NCBI RefSeq assembly: GCF_007002745.1
Contig: NZ_SGNY01000008.1
Span: 62,001 to 126,000, forward strand
Reading direction: 5' to 3'
DNA length: 64,000 bases
DNA from: Martinezella rhizogenes
GTDB lineage: Bacteria; Pseudomonadota; Alphaproteobacteria; Rhizobiales; Rhizobiaceae
Below, in pieces: positions 55,374 to 64,000 of the stretch; the first letter of the stretch is position 1; each line of letters starts with the position of its first letter. The position numbers and the translations under genes were made by a program. Below the pieces are notes generated by a model, which saw only the letters and a program-made list of their open reading frames with translations, had not been told where the DNA came from and did no database searches.

Positions 55374-55393
55374 TTGTGCGGAATTCCGGACAA
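55374..55393. promoter_or_regulatory. Upstream activating site (DctD-type), proximal
   Basis: TTGTGCGGAATTCCGGACAA is a 20-bp dyad with one mismatched pair, about 75-90 bp upstream of the sigma-54 promoter of dctA. Tandem DctD sites at this position are established in S. meliloti. Confidence 0.8.
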
Positions 55394-55409
55394 ATTCTCT
55401 TGCGGTCTG

Positions 55410-55426
55410 TGTGTAAATCCGCACAA
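55410..55426. promoter_or_regulatory. Upstream activating site (DctD-type), distal
   Basis: TGTGTAAATCCGCACAA shares the half-site TTGTGCGG (on the minus strand) with the proximal site, with a weaker second half. Centres are about 34 bp apart, roughly three helical turns. It ends 7 bp before the dctB start, so it may also affect dctB. Confidence 0.65.
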
Positions 55427-55433
55427 TTAGCGC

Positions 55434-57275
55434 ATGACCTATCAGGATCAGGCACCTCATTCTCAGGCGAAACGTCGCGCGCAGTGGCTGGCGCTGGCCG
55501 GCCTGTGGCTGCTCGTCAGTCTTGGTGCCCTGCTGGTGGCCGATGAATTCGCCCGTCATCAGGCAATGCGAACGGCGGGTTTCGAGGCGTCAACCGATGC
55601 CGAACTGAAGATTGCGTTGCTGAATGTCGCGCTGGAGCGGCCGCGCGCCATTCCGCTGGTTCTGTCAGGTGATCCCGATCTTTCCATCGCGCTGGATGGC
55701 GGCGACGCCGTCGCGGTCGACCGGCTGAACCGCAAGCTGGAAGGGCTGATTGAAGGCACGCAGTCGTCGGTCATCTATGTGACCGGGCCAACCGGTCTCA
55801 CCATCGCTTCCAGCAACTGGCGGGAGGAGGACAGCTTCGTCGGCTCCAACTACGCGTTCCGCGAATATTTTCAGGCGGCAATGAAGACCGGCATGTCCGA
55901 ACATTACGCGCTCGGCAATGTCAGCCGCCGGCCGGGTCTTTATATTTCCCGCCGCATCGATGCCGCGGACGGGCGGCCGCTTGGTGTTGTCATCGCCAAG
56001 GTGGAGTTCAACCGTCTGGAATCGGACTGGAACATTGGCGGCAAGCCGGTTTATGTGGTCGACAGAAACGGCGTCGTGCTGATGACGAGCGTGCCGGAAT
56101 GGCGCTTCAAGACCGTTGCACCGATTGACGAGGCGCGGCGAAAGGTGATTTCCGAAAGCCTGCAATTCGGCAATGAGACGCTGGCGATCCTGCCTTTCCG
56201 GCCGGCCCGCTCATCGGGCGATGATGTTCCGCTGATCCATGTCGATGAGCCGGGGCGGGAGCGCGGCGATTATCTGCGGCTGGAAACGCCGGTGCCGACG
56301 ACCACATGGACCCTGCATTACCTGCAACCCGTAGCGCCGGCGCTGAACTCCGCAATCCGCGAGGGCCGGGTGGTGGCGCTGGCGACGTTGATGCCGCTGA
56401 TGGCTCTTTCGGCACTGTGGCTGTGGCGCCGGCACAAGACGCTCAAGGAAAAGGAAGAGGAGCAGCGCGCCCGCACTGAACTGGAAATGAAGGTGCAGGA
56501 GCGGACCCGCGACCTGACGAAGACCCGTGACCATCTGCAGGCGGAAATCGCTTTGCATGAAAAGACAACGGGCGAGTTGCGCAATGTGCAGCATGAGCTG
56601 GTGCAGGCCAACCGCCTTTCCATTCTGGGCCAGGTGGCGGCGGGTGTGGCGCATGAGATCAACCAGCCGGTGGCGACCATCCGCGCCTTTGCCGACAATG
56701 CCCGCACCCTGCTGAAACGCGACCGTTTGTCCGAGGCGACCGAAAACCTCGAAAACATCGCCGCGCTGACAGAGCGCATCGGCACGATTACCGGTGACCT
56801 GAAGATATTGGCACGCAAGGGCCGCACCGCCGCCGAGCCGGTCAGCCTCAAACTGGTCATCGAAGGCGCGGTCATGCTGCTGCGCAGCCGTTTTTCCGGG
56901 CAGATGGATGCGCTGGATATCGCGCTTCCGGATCAGGATTTGAAGGTGCTCGGCAGCCGTATCCGGCTGGAGCAGATCCTCATCAACCTTCTGCAAAACG
57001 CGCTTGAAGCCACGGAAGAGATTGGCTCTGCCCGCGTGGAAGTGCGCGTGCGCGAGGAAGGCGACATGGTCGTGCTTTCGGTCAGCGACAATGGCGGGGG
57101 TATTCCCGAGGCCATCCGCGCTCAGCTGTTTTCGCCCTTCAACACCTCAAAGGAAAGCGGCCTCGGTCTCGGCCTCGTCATCTCCAACGATATTGCCTCG
57201 GATTATGGCGGACGTATCGAGGTGACGAGCAGCGGGGCGGGCACGTCTTTTTCCGTATATCTGAAGCGAGCATGA
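55434..57275 (+). CDS. dctB: C4-dicarboxylate sensor histidine kinase DctB
   Basis: Membrane sensor of 613 residues. TM1 about 18-38 ([20 protein letters not shown]), a periplasmic double-Cache sensor (about 40-300), TM2 ([19 protein letters not shown]), a coiled-coil linker (about 340-390), H-box [20 protein letters not shown]-box [11 protein letters not shown] and G-boxes VSDNGGGIP and [12 protein letters not shown]. It phosphorylates DctD when dicarboxylate is sensed. No clear ribosome site at the first ATG. 1 nt before dctD. Confidence 0.95.
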   Translation: MTYQDQAPHSQAKRRAQWLALAGLWLLVSLGALLVADEFARHQAMRTAGFEASTDAELKIALLNVALERPRAIPLVLSGDPDLSIALDGGDAVAVDRLNRKLEGLIEGTQSSVIYVTGPTGLTIASSNWREEDSFVGSNYAFREYFQAAMKTGMSEHYALGNVSRRPGLYISRRIDAADGRPLGVVIAKVEFNRLESDWNIGGKPVYVVDRNGVVLMTSVPEWRFKTVAPIDEARRKVISESLQFGNETLAILPFRPARSSGDDVPLIHVDEPGRERGDYLRLETPVPTTTWTLHYLQPVAPALNSAIREGRVVALATLMPLMALSALWLWRRHKTLKEKEEEQRARTELEMKVQERTRDLTKTRDHLQAEIALHEKTTGELRNVQHELVQANRLSILGQVAAGVAHEINQPVATIRAFADNARTLLKRDRLSEATENLENIAALTERIGTITGDLKILARKGRTAAEPVSLKLVIEGAVMLLRSRFSGQMDALDIALPDQDLKVLGSRIRLEQILINLLQNALEATEEIGSARVEVRVREEGDMVVLSVSDNGGGIPEAIRAQLFSPFNTSKESGLGLGLVISNDIASDYGGRIEVTSSGAGTSFSVYLKRA

Positions 57276-57276
57276 C

Positions 57277-58632
57277 ATGACGGTGGATGGAACCATATTC
57301 CTGGTGGATGACGACTCGCAGCTGCGCAAGGCGATGGTGCAGACGCTGGAACTCGACGGATTGCCGGTCACCTCCTTTTCCCGCGCCGAACAGGCGCTTG
57401 CGGCGCTGAACGAGGATTTCGACGGCATCGTCATCACGGATGTGCGCATGCCGGGCATGACCGGCCTCGAATTTTTCGACCATGTTCGCAAGATCGATGC
57501 TGATCTGCCTGTCATCCTCATCACCGGCCATGGCGATGTACCGATGGCGGTCGATGCACTTCACAACGGCGCCTATGATTTCATCGCCAAGCCCTTTCCG
57601 GCCGAACGCATGGTGGAGAGTGCCCGCCGGGCGCTGGAAAAGCGCCACCTCGTGCTGGAAAACCGTGCGCTTCGCCGCGCGGCCGGGCAGGCGGAAGACG
57701 ATTTGCCGCTGATCGGCCAGACGCCGGCCATGGAGCGTCTGCGCACCACACTCAGGCACATTGCCGATACGGATGTGGATGTGCTGGTGGCGGGGGAGAC
57801 GGGCAGCGGCAAGGAGGTGGTGGCGACGGCGCTGCATCGCTGGAGCAAGAAGCGCTCGCGGGGAAATTTCGTGGCGCTGAATTGCGGTGCACTGCCGGAA
57901 ACGGTGATCGAAAGCGAGCTTTTCGGCCATGAGCCGGGGGCATTCACCGGCGCCCAGAAGAAGCGCGTCGGCCGCATCGAACATTCCAGCGGCGGCACGC
58001 TGTTTCTGGATGAGATTGAAAGCATGCCGCTTGCCGTGCAGGTGAAGATGCTGCGCGTGCTGGAAATGCGCGAGGTCTCGCCGCTGGGTTCAAACGAGGA
58101 ACGGCCGGTCGATATCCGCGTGGTGGCGGCGGCCAAGGTCGATCTCGGCGATCCCGCCGAGCGCGGCACCTTTCGCGAGGATCTTTATTACCGGCTGAAT
58201 GTGGTGACGCTGTCGATACCGCCGCTGCGGGAACGCAAGGCGGATATTCCGCTGCTGTTTTCCCACTTCGTCACCAAGGCCGCCAACCGTTTCAACATGG
58301 CCGTGCCGCAGATCAGCGCCGGAATTTCCCGTCGGCTTCAGGATCATGACTGGCCGGGCAATGTGCGCGAACTCGGGCATTTCGCCGAAAGAGTGGTTCT
58401 GGGACTGGAAACGGAAGCGGCCGCCGCACCTGTCGCACAGGCTGCCATGCCCGCATCCGGCACCTTGCCCGAACGCATGGATGCAATCGAGGCGCGGATC
58501 ATTCGCGAAACGCTGGAACAGTCGAATGGGGACGTGGCGGAAACAATTGCAACGCTCGGCATCGCCCGCAAGACGTTTTATGACAAGTTGCAACGCCACG
58601 GCATCAACCGGGCGGATTATGTGAAGAACTGA
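57277..58632 (+). CDS. dctD: Sigma-54-dependent response regulator DctD
   Basis: 451 residues. Receiver domain with VDDDSQ and phospho-acceptor Asp in [14 protein letters not shown]+ domain with Walker [10 protein letters not shown], the sigma-54 contact loop GAFTGA, Walker [11 protein letters not shown] and arginine finger region [11 protein letters not shown]; a Fis-type helix-turn-helix at the end ([20 protein letters not shown]). Activates dctA from the upstream dyads. It lies 1 nt after dctB. A weak hairpin (58645-58670) follows. Confidence 0.95.
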   Translation: MTVDGTIFLVDDDSQLRKAMVQTLELDGLPVTSFSRAEQALAALNEDFDGIVITDVRMPGMTGLEFFDHVRKIDADLPVILITGHGDVPMAVDALHNGAYDFIAKPFPAERMVESARRALEKRHLVLENRALRRAAGQAEDDLPLIGQTPAMERLRTTLRHIADTDVDVLVAGETGSGKEVVATALHRWSKKRSRGNFVALNCGALPETVIESELFGHEPGAFTGAQKKRVGRIEHSSGGTLFLDEIESMPLAVQVKMLRVLEMREVSPLGSNEERPVDIRVVAAAKVDLGDPAERGTFREDLYYRLNVVTLSIPPLRERKADIPLLFSHFVTKAANRFNMAVPQISAGISRRLQDHDWPGNVRELGHFAERVVLGLETEAAAAPVAQAAMPASGTLPERMDAIEARIIRETLEQSNGDVAETIATLGIARKTFYDKLQRHGINRADYVKN

Positions 58633-58682
58633 GAGGGGCGTGAAAAAGCCGCAACGCTTTGGACGGCTTTCCCATACTCGGT

Positions 58683-58756
58683 GTCATCCTCGCCCTTGAG
58701 GCGAGGATCCATCGGCGATCGAAAGTGTGGATCCTCGCCTCAAGGGCGAGGATGAC
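58683..58756. repeat. Palindromic intergenic repeat (28-bp perfect inverted arms)
   Basis: Arms 58683-58710 and 58729-58756 are exact inverted copies around an 18-nt loop. Each arm is itself a small hairpin (CCTCGCC...GGCGAGG). It lies just after dctD in non-coding DNA and resembles REP/BIME-like elements of Rhizobiaceae. Distinct in sequence from the elements at 1687 and 62549. Confidence 0.8.
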
Positions 58757-58834
58757 GGAGGGCACGTTGGCACGCATCGCCAGTATGACGCTCAGCTTTT
58801 CTGCTGCCGCTCCTGCTGGAAGCCGCTGGCGCTA

Positions 58835-59338
58835 TTAGCCCGCGACGCAGAAATGACGCTGGCCGTCATAATCCGTATAGGTGCCGGTGCGGGTGTTGAA
58901 GCTGCGGTAACGCTGCGAGCAATAGTCGTACCAGGCGTTGGTCCACGGCTCGATGGTGCGATAGGTGGCGCGCTGGCCATAGACCGGGCGGCTGTCATAA
59001 ACCGGCTGCGGGCGATAGACCGGTGCCGGACGATAGACGGGAGCGGGGCGGTAGACGGGGGCCGGGCGGTATTCCTGGTAATCCGGCTCGTCATAGACAT
59101 AGCTCGGCTCGTAACGGCGCGGCGGGTCGATGTAGACGCGCTCATCGTCAACAGGCGCCGGACGGGAAAGGGCGGAGCCGACGGCAACGCCGGCAGCAAG
59201 GCCAAGTACGCCACCCAGAATGGCGGCGTCGCGGCGGTCACGGCGACCCCAGTCGTCGGCAGACGCGGTGTTGAAAGGAACGATGGTGGCGGCGGCTACG
59301 GCGACGGCCAGAACGGTTTTAGCTGCAAAGGACGACAT
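58835..59338 (-). CDS. BA14K-family exported protein
   Basis: 167 residues. A signal peptide (TVLAVAVAAATIVPFNTASA) is followed by a glycine-zipper-like hydrophobic stretch (ILGGVLGLAAGVAVGSAL). A Pro/Tyr repeat YRPAPV occurs three times in a row with further variants (about 90-130). The C-terminal BA14K motif is WYDYCSQRYRSFNTRTGTY..GQRHFC. BA14K proteins are known in Brucella and rhizobia as surface/envelope proteins; role uncertain. The ATG at 59338 follows GGAAGAAG; the frame is open to 59380. Confidence 0.85.
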   Translation of the reverse strand: MSSFAAKTVLAVAVAAATIVPFNTASADDWGRRDRRDAAILGGVLGLAAGVAVGSALSRPAPVDDERVYIDPPRRYEPSYVYDEPDYQEYRPAPVYRPAPVYRPAPVYRPQPVYDSRPVYGQRATYRTIEPWTNAWYDYCSQRYRSFNTRTGTYTDYDGQRHFCVAG

Positions 59339-59517
59339 GGTCTTCTTCCATCCAGATGGCAGGAGCGCTGCCAGTTGCAAATTCGATGGTTAAAGAAATA
59401 TAGCGCTGCTGCTGAACGGGCGCTGAATGAATTGTGGCGTGTTGACGGCCGAAATTCGCGCGGGCCGGCCCGACTTTCGCAAGCCGCGCCGCCAGGTGGC
59501 GGCGCGGCAAGCGTTGA

Positions 59518-60774
59518 TCATGCGGCGTAACGGCTGATCGCCAGATCGTGCGTGTCGATCTCCGGCTTGGTCCCGCTGATGAGATCGGCAAGTACGCGGG
59601 CGGAACCGCAGGACATGGTCCAGCCAAGCGTGCCGTGGCCAGTGTTGAGGTAAAGATTGCTGTAGCGGGTAGCGCCGATGACTGGCGTACCATCCGGTGT
59701 CATCGGGCGCAGGCCAGACCAGAATTTCGCCTGGCTCTGATCCCCCGCGCCACCGAACAGGTCCTCCACCGAATGGGTCAGCGTTCCCTGCCGCGCGGCC
59801 GGCAGATCCTTGCTGAAACCGGCGATCTCTGCCATGCCGCCGACGCGGATGCGCGAACCCAGCCGCGTGATCGCCACCTTGTAGGCCTCGTCCATCACGG
59901 TGGAGACGGGCGCGCGCTCCTCCTTCACGACCGGAACGGTGATGGAGTAACCCTTGACCGGATAAACCGGCAGGTTGAGGCCGAGCTGGCGCACGAATTG
60001 CGGAGAATAGCTGCCAAGTGCAGCGACGAAAACATCGGCTTCCACCAGACCCTTGGTGGTTTCCACGGCCTTGATGCGGCCGGCTTCAACGATAGGACGC
60101 ATGATGCCGGTATCATAGATGAAGGTAACACCGGCCTCTTCCGCCATGCGGGCGAGCTCGGTGGTGAACATGAAGCAGTCGCCGGTCTCATCGCCGGGCA
60201 GACGCAGGCCACCGACGATCTTCTCCTTGGCGGGTGCAAGACCGGGCTCAATGGCAGCGCACCCGTCGCGGTCGAGAATTTCGAAGGGTACACCGCCGGC
60301 GGTCAGCACGTCGACATCCTTGCCGATGGCATCGAACTGCTTCTGGGTGCGGAAGACCTCAAGCGTGCCCTGCATGCGCTGGTCATATTGAATGCCGGTC
60401 TCGTCGCGCAGTGCCATCAGGCAATCGCGGCTATATTCGGCGACGCGCACCATGCGGCTTTTGTTGATGGCATAACGCGCCGAGGTGCAGTTGCGCAGCA
60501 TCTGGCTCATCCAGCGCCACGCCGCCGGATCGGCCGTCGGGCGGATGATGAGGGGGGCATGTTTCATGAACAGCCATTTCATCGCCTTCATCGGAATGCC
60601 GGGCGCTGCCCATGGCGAGGAGTAGCCGGGGGAGACCTCACCGGCATTGGCGAAGCTGGTTTCGAGCGCTGCGGCCGGCTGGCGGTCGATCACCGTCACC
60701 TTGTGTCCGGCTTTGGCCAGGTACCAGGCAGATGTCACGCCGACAACGCCGGCTCCGAGGATAGTGACGTTCAT
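59518..60774 (-). CDS. dadA: D-amino acid dehydrogenase DadA
   Basis: FAD-dependent enzyme of 418 residues at the inner membrane that oxidises D-alanine to pyruvate and ammonia, feeding electrons to the quinone pool. FAD site [35 protein letters not shown] and the C-terminal [20 protein letters not shown] are classic DadA motifs. It lies 7 nt after dadX on the same strand. Confidence 0.94.
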   Translation of the reverse strand: MNVTILGAGVVGVTSAWYLAKAGHKVTVIDRQPAAALETSFANAGEVSPGYSSPWAAPGIPMKAMKWLFMKHAPLIIRPTADPAAWRWMSQMLRNCTSARYAINKSRMVRVAEYSRDCLMALRDETGIQYDQRMQGTLEVFRTQKQFDAIGKDVDVLTAGGVPFEILDRDGCAAIEPGLAPAKEKIVGGLRLPGDETGDCFMFTTELARMAEEAGVTFIYDTGIMRPIVEAGRIKAVETTKGLVEADVFVAALGSYSPQFVRQLGLNLPVYPVKGYSITVPVVKEERAPVSTVMDEAYKVAITRLGSRIRVGGMAEIAGFSKDLPAARQGTLTHSVEDLFGGAGDQSQAKFWSGLRPMTPDGTPVIGATRYSNLYLNTGHGTLGWTMSCGSARVLADLISGTKPEIDTHDLAISRYAA

Positions 60775-60781
60775 GATCGTC

Positions 60782-61948
60782 TCACTTGTGATTGACTGAT
60801 GTTGAAGCGGCTGCCGGGGTTTCTCCCGGCTGAATATAGCTGCGGCGGTAACGGCGTCCGAGGCCAGTCAGGATTTCATAGGCAATCGTGCCGGCATCCT
60901 CGGCGATGTCTTCCAGTGTCTGTTCAGGCCCGATCATCTGAACGAGGCTGCCCTGGGTTAATGTTCCCTCGGGCAGGGCCGATATGTCGAGAATGATGCT
61001 GTCCATCGAAACACGCCCGGCAATTGGCAGACGAATACCATTGTACCACGCCGCCCCGCGATTGCTGAGTGAGCGTGGCAGACCATCGGCATAACCGGCG
61101 GCGATTGTTGCAAGACGTGTGGGACCTGCGGCTTCGAAGGAGCCGCCATAGCCGACCAGCGAGCCGGCGGACACGGTGCGTGTCTGGATGACAGCGAGAT
61201 CGAGACGCACGACCGGCTTCATCGGGTTCGGGCGGGCAACGGAGGGCGCGCCGCCATAAAGCGCGATGCCGGGGCGCAGCAGGTAATTGTGGTAGTCATT
61301 GCCGAGAAATATGCCGCCGGAGTTGGAAAAGCAGACGGGCGCATCGGGAAAAGCAATGGCAGCTTTACGCATCACCGCAAGCTGCAGGGCGTTGGCGGCA
61401 TGATCCGGCTCGTCGGCGCAGGCGAGGTGGCTCATCACGAAGGCGATGTCGATACCATCGAGCAATTGCGGCTGGGACGTGAGGATTTCCAGCTCTGCGG
61501 GAGAGAGGCCAAGACGGCACATGCCGGTATCGATCTGCACCGCCGCCGGTAGCGTCTTGCCGAGATGGCGCGCGTGGGCCGACCATTGCGCAATCTGCTC
61601 CAGCGAGTTCAGAACCGGGGTGACGGCCATGGCGGCGCAGGAGGTCTCATTGCCGGGCTGAAGACCGTTGAGCACGAAAATCCGCGCCTGTGCCGACAGA
61701 CGAAGCCGGAGCGCCAGCGCCTCATCGATATGGGCGACAAAGAAATTGCGACAGCCTGCGTCGAACAAGGTTTGCGAGACGATATCAGCGCCGAGGCCAT
61801 AAGCATCCGCCTTAACGACCGCTGCCGTCTGCGATGCCGGGGCCATGGCCGCAAGGGTCAGGTAATTGTCGCGTAATGCGCCGAGATCGATGCTCAGATG
61901 GCCGCTTGCACCACCGGCTGCCTGCTGGCGGCTGATCTGCATGTCCAT
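60782..61948 (-). CDS. dadX: Alanine racemase DadX
   Basis: PLP enzyme of 388 residues converting L- to D-alanine. PLP lysine in [16 protein letters not shown], the [14 protein letters not shown] segment, [20 protein letters not shown] and the C-terminal catalytic region [20 protein letters not shown] and [10 protein letters not shown]. Upstream of dadA in a catabolic operon. Divergent from an Lrp-type regulator, which supports a catabolic (DadX) rather than cell-wall (Alr) role. Confidence 0.92.
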   Translation of the reverse strand: MDMQISRQQAAGGASGHLSIDLGALRDNYLTLAAMAPASQTAAVVKADAYGLGADIVSQTLFDAGCRNFFVAHIDEALALRLRLSAQARIFVLNGLQPGNETSCAAMAVTPVLNSLEQIAQWSAHARHLGKTLPAAVQIDTGMCRLGLSPAELEILTSQPQLLDGIDIAFVMSHLACADEPDHAANALQLAVMRKAAIAFPDAPVCFSNSGGIFLGNDYHNYLLRPGIALYGGAPSVARPNPMKPVVRLDLAVIQTRTVSAGSLVGYGGSFEAAGPTRLATIAAGYADGLPRSLSNRGAAWYNGIRLPIAGRVSMDSIILDISALPEGTLTQGSLVQMIGPEQTLEDIAEDAGTIAYEILTGLGRRYRRSYIQPGETPAAASTSVNHK

Positions 61949-62075
61949 GGTCGTTCACCCTCATTTTTATCCCATGAGAGTATTGCAACGATTGTCGAAT
62001 TTCTTGGCGATTGTTCGAAGGAAATGCGATAGAATTCAAAATGGCGCAATTTTCTTTGTCTGATTGGAATTTTCT

Positions 62076-62534
62076 ATGTCGTCACTTGATGCGACCGACC
62101 GCCACATCATCCGCCTGCTTCGGCTCAACGCCCGTATCAGCAATGCGAAGCTGGCCGCGGAAGTCGGGCTTTCGGCCTCGGCCTGTCTGCGCCGGGTCGA
62201 TATTCTCGAACGGGAGGGCATTATCCGCGGATATACGGCGCTGACCAGCGGTCTCGCGGGCGGAGAGGTCATCTCGGTCATCGTGCAGATCACGCTCGAC
62301 CGCCAGACGGAGGATTTTCTCAACCGGTTTGAGAATGCGGTGCGGCGGTATCCGGAAATCCGCGAATGTTACCTGATGACCGGCGGCTCGGATTATTTCC
62401 TCCGCTGTGAGGCGGAAAGTGCGGGGGATTTCGAGCGGATTCACAAGGAGATTCTGTCGAAACTGCCGGGGGTTTCGCGGATTCATTCGAGTTTTGCGAT
62501 CCGGAATGTGTTGGCGACACCGAAGGCGAGGTAG
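62076..62534 (+). CDS. Lrp/AsnC-family regulator (DadR-like)
   Basis: 152 residues. Helix-turn-helix at about 20-45 (NAKLAAEVGLSASACLRRVD) and the Lrp effector domain (VIVQITLDRQTEDFLNRFEN, RECYLMTGGSDYFLRCEAES). Divergent from dadX with 127 bp between starts, so it very likely regulates dadXA in response to alanine. A TTG four codons upstream is also open. An intergenic repeat follows. Confidence 0.88.
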   Translation: MSSLDATDRHIIRLLRLNARISNAKLAAEVGLSASACLRRVDILEREGIIRGYTALTSGLAGGEVISVIVQITLDRQTEDFLNRFENAVRRYPEIRECYLMTGGSDYFLRCEAESAGDFERIHKEILSKLPGVSRIHSSFAIRNVLATPKAR

Positions 62535-62548
62535 TGTCGAGGTTGGGG

Positions 62549-62710
62549 CTTACCCCCCTCTGTCCTGCCGGACATCTCCCCCTCAAGGGGGGAGATCGAC
62601 TCGAGGCGAGGTTTCGCCCATCTCAACGTTTGAGACTAAAGTGGCGATAAAGCGTCTTGCCGATCTCCCCCCTTGAGGGGGAGATGTCCGGCAGGACAGA
62701 GGGGGGTAAG
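62549..62710. repeat. Palindromic intergenic repeat (50-bp perfect inverted arms)
   Basis: Arms at 62549-62598 and 62661-62710 are exact inverted copies over 50 bp around a 62-nt centre. Each arm holds CTGCCGGACATCTCCCCCTC and a CTCCCCCT..GGGGGAGA hairpin. It lies between the Lrp-type gene and thiD (convergent), so it may also act as a transcription terminator. RIME-like; a different unit from the one at 1687, though both share a CTCCCC/GGGGAG core. Confidence 0.85.
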
Positions 62711-62731
62711 CCGCGCCCCCAGCGCTCTCCG

Positions 62732-63529
62732 CTACCCCCACCACCGATAAAAATGATGCACCGGCCCCCGCCCATTCCCGACGGCAAGCCCGCGCCCAGC
62801 CTCAAGCGCCCCGTTCAGATACTCCTTCGAAAGCCCGACCGCCTCCCGCAGCTCACAACCCTTGGCAAGGTGGGCCGTGATCGCCGCCGCCAGCGTGCAG
62901 CCGGTGCCGTGGTCGTTCTTCGTGTCCACCCGCGGCGCGGCAAGCGCCAGCATGGTGCCATCAGCAAACAGATAATCCGTGCTCTCAGGCCCATCGCCAT
63001 GTCCGCCCTTGATGAGCACGGCTTTTGCACCGGCCTTGAGGATCGTCTCGGCCTGTCGGTTGATGTCCGTCTGCGTCTGTGCCATCGGCGTGCCGGTCAG
63101 CAGCGCCGCTTCGGGCAGGTTTGGCGTGATGATGGCCGCGAGCGGCAAAAGCTCGCGCCGTAATGTCTCGATGGCGTCCTCGTGTAGCAGCCGGTCGCCT
63201 GATGTCGCCACCATGACGGGGTCGAGCACTACTGGTTGCGATTGCTGCCGCAGCCGTTCCGCGATGGCGGCGATGGTTTCGATGCGTGAGACCATGCCGA
63301 TCTTCACCGCGTTGACGGCGAGATCGGAAAAAACGGCATCCATCTGGGCAATTATGGTGGCAACTGAAATATCCTCCACCGCCGTCACGCCCCTGGTGTT
63401 CTGGGCGGTGATGGCGGTGATGACGCTGGCGGCATAGACGCCGAGCGCTGAGAAGGTCTTGGTGTCGGCCTGAATGCCGGCACCGCCGCTGCTGTCGGAG
63501 CCGGCAATGGTCAATGCAATGGATGTCAT
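62732..63529 (-). CDS. thiD: Hydroxymethylpyrimidine (phosphate) kinase ThiD
   Basis: Phosphorylates HMP and HMP-phosphate for thiamine synthesis or salvage. 265 residues, ribokinase-like fold: IAGSDSSGGAGIQADTKTFS, SVITAITAQNTRGV, LDPVMVATSGDRLL and the catalytic KNDHGTGCTLAAAITAHLA. The ATG overlaps the thiE stop (ATGA), so thiE and thiD are co-translated. Confidence 0.94.
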   Translation of the reverse strand: MTSIALTIAGSDSSGGAGIQADTKTFSALGVYAASVITAITAQNTRGVTAVEDISVATIIAQMDAVFSDLAVNAVKIGMVSRIETIAAIAERLRQQSQPVVLDPVMVATSGDRLLHEDAIETLRRELLPLAAIITPNLPEAALLTGTPMAQTQTDINRQAETILKAGAKAVLIKGGHGDGPESTDYLFADGTMLALAAPRVDTKNDHGTGCTLAAAITAHLAKGCELREAVGLSKEYLNGALEAGRGLAVGNGRGPVHHFYRWWG

Positions 63530-64000
63530 GGCTGTCTCGCTTTCAGCGCCGCGTCAATTGCAGAGCGGAAGCCCTTGGTTGCGCTGGCAATATCGCCTGC
63601 CCGGAAGATGGCGGAAATAACCGCGACACCATCCGCGCCGGCGGCGATGATTGACGGTACACGGGCAAGGTCGATACCGGCGATGGCGCCGACAGGCATA
63701 TCCGGCCGCCATTCGCGCAGCAGGGCGCGAAGCGTCGCAAAACCATCGATACCGACCGGCTTGTCCGGGTTCACCTTGGAAACCGTTTCGAACACGCCGC
63801 CAATGCAGGCGTAATCGGCAGGCATGGAGGCCGCTCGCTCGGCATCGGCGCGGTTCTTGACGGTGAGGCCGATGATCGCCTTTTCGCCGAGAATGCGCCG
63901 TGCGGTCTTCGCATCCATGTCATCGGCACCGAGATGCACGCCATCAGCGCCGGAGGCGAGCGCCACATCGACGCGGTCGTTGATAACAAGCGGGACACCG
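63526..64000 (-). CDS. thiE: Thiamine-phosphate synthase ThiE, C-terminal part (5' end outside window)
   Basis: Joins HMP-pyrophosphate and thiazole phosphate to form thiamine phosphate. The frame is open to base 64000, so the start lies beyond the window. Visible are VINDRVDVALASGADGVHLG, IGLTVKNRADAERA, the DYACIGGVFETVSK segment and the C-terminal phosphate-binding AAGADGVAVISAIF. The VK(N)-type motif replaces the commoner GxSxH, a known variation. Overlaps thiD by 4 nt. Confidence 0.88.
   Translation of the reverse strand, partial: GVPLVINDRVDVALASGADGVHLGADDMDAKTARRILGEKAIIGLTVKNRADAERAASMPADYACIGGVFETVSKVNPDKPVGIDGFATLRALLREWRPDMPVGAIAGIDLARVPSIIAAGADGVAVISAIFRAGDIASATKGFRSAIDAALKARQP

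Noticed and set aside
59548..60795. 415-codon plus-strand frame opposite dadA
   Set aside because: Antisense mirror of a strongly recognised D-amino acid dehydrogenase.

Overview
The window reads as ordinary chromosomal DNA of a Rhizobiaceae bacterium, most likely Agrobacterium. This rests on recognised gene content: a thuEFGKAB-type disaccharide operon, an exoY/exoF/exoQ trio, an Agrobacterium-type cellulose operon with BcsN and a TPR protein in place of BcsC, dctABD, a BA14K protein and rhizobial-type intergenic palindromes. Genes are tightly packed, with many 4-nt ATGA/GTGA start-stop overlaps. I see no rRNA, tRNA, CRISPR array, insertion sequence or prophage. The first and last genes (queC, thiE) run off the window.

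Layout. 0-1.6 kb: end of a queuosine-precursor operon (queC-queD-queE). 1.7-9.2 kb: trehalose/disaccharide uptake and 3-keto-sugar operon thuEFGKAB, divergent from a LacI-type regulator, with two LacI-like operators between them. 9.3-13.9 kb: small unknown proteins, an alkyl-purine DNA glycosylase, an SDR oxidoreductase and a tandem pair of L,D-transpeptidases. 13.9-17.9 kb: a chemoreceptor, an omega-amino-acid:pyruvate transaminase and its divergent XRE-cupin regulator.

18.5-50.8 kb is a cell-surface region. exoY-exoF-exoQ (initiating sugar transferase, outer-membrane export, Wzy-type polymerase) come first. On the opposite strand lies a probable type I secretion operon: two acidic Asn/Asp-rich repeat proteins, then an ABC exporter with a long proline/glycine-rich N-terminus, then a membrane fusion protein. 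A LuxR-type regulator is divergent from it. Next is a tight group uxs-galE-GT2-DUF995-GH26 that looks able to make and trim a second glycan, then an AGE-family epimerase. The cellulose genes follow (bcsN-celA-celB-celC-bcsK), converging on an M20 amidohydrolase and a GNAT-TPR protein.

51-64 kb is metabolic: SDR + class III aminotransferase + EamA half-transporter; dctA divergent from dctBD, with a clear sigma-54 promoter and tandem DctD-type sites; BA14K; D-alanine catabolism (dadX-dadA with a divergent Lrp regulator); and thiE-thiD. The best candidates for undescribed biology are the type I secretion operon with its two repeat proteins (22.5-29.3 kb) and the GT2/GH26 glycan group (31.8-37.2 kb).
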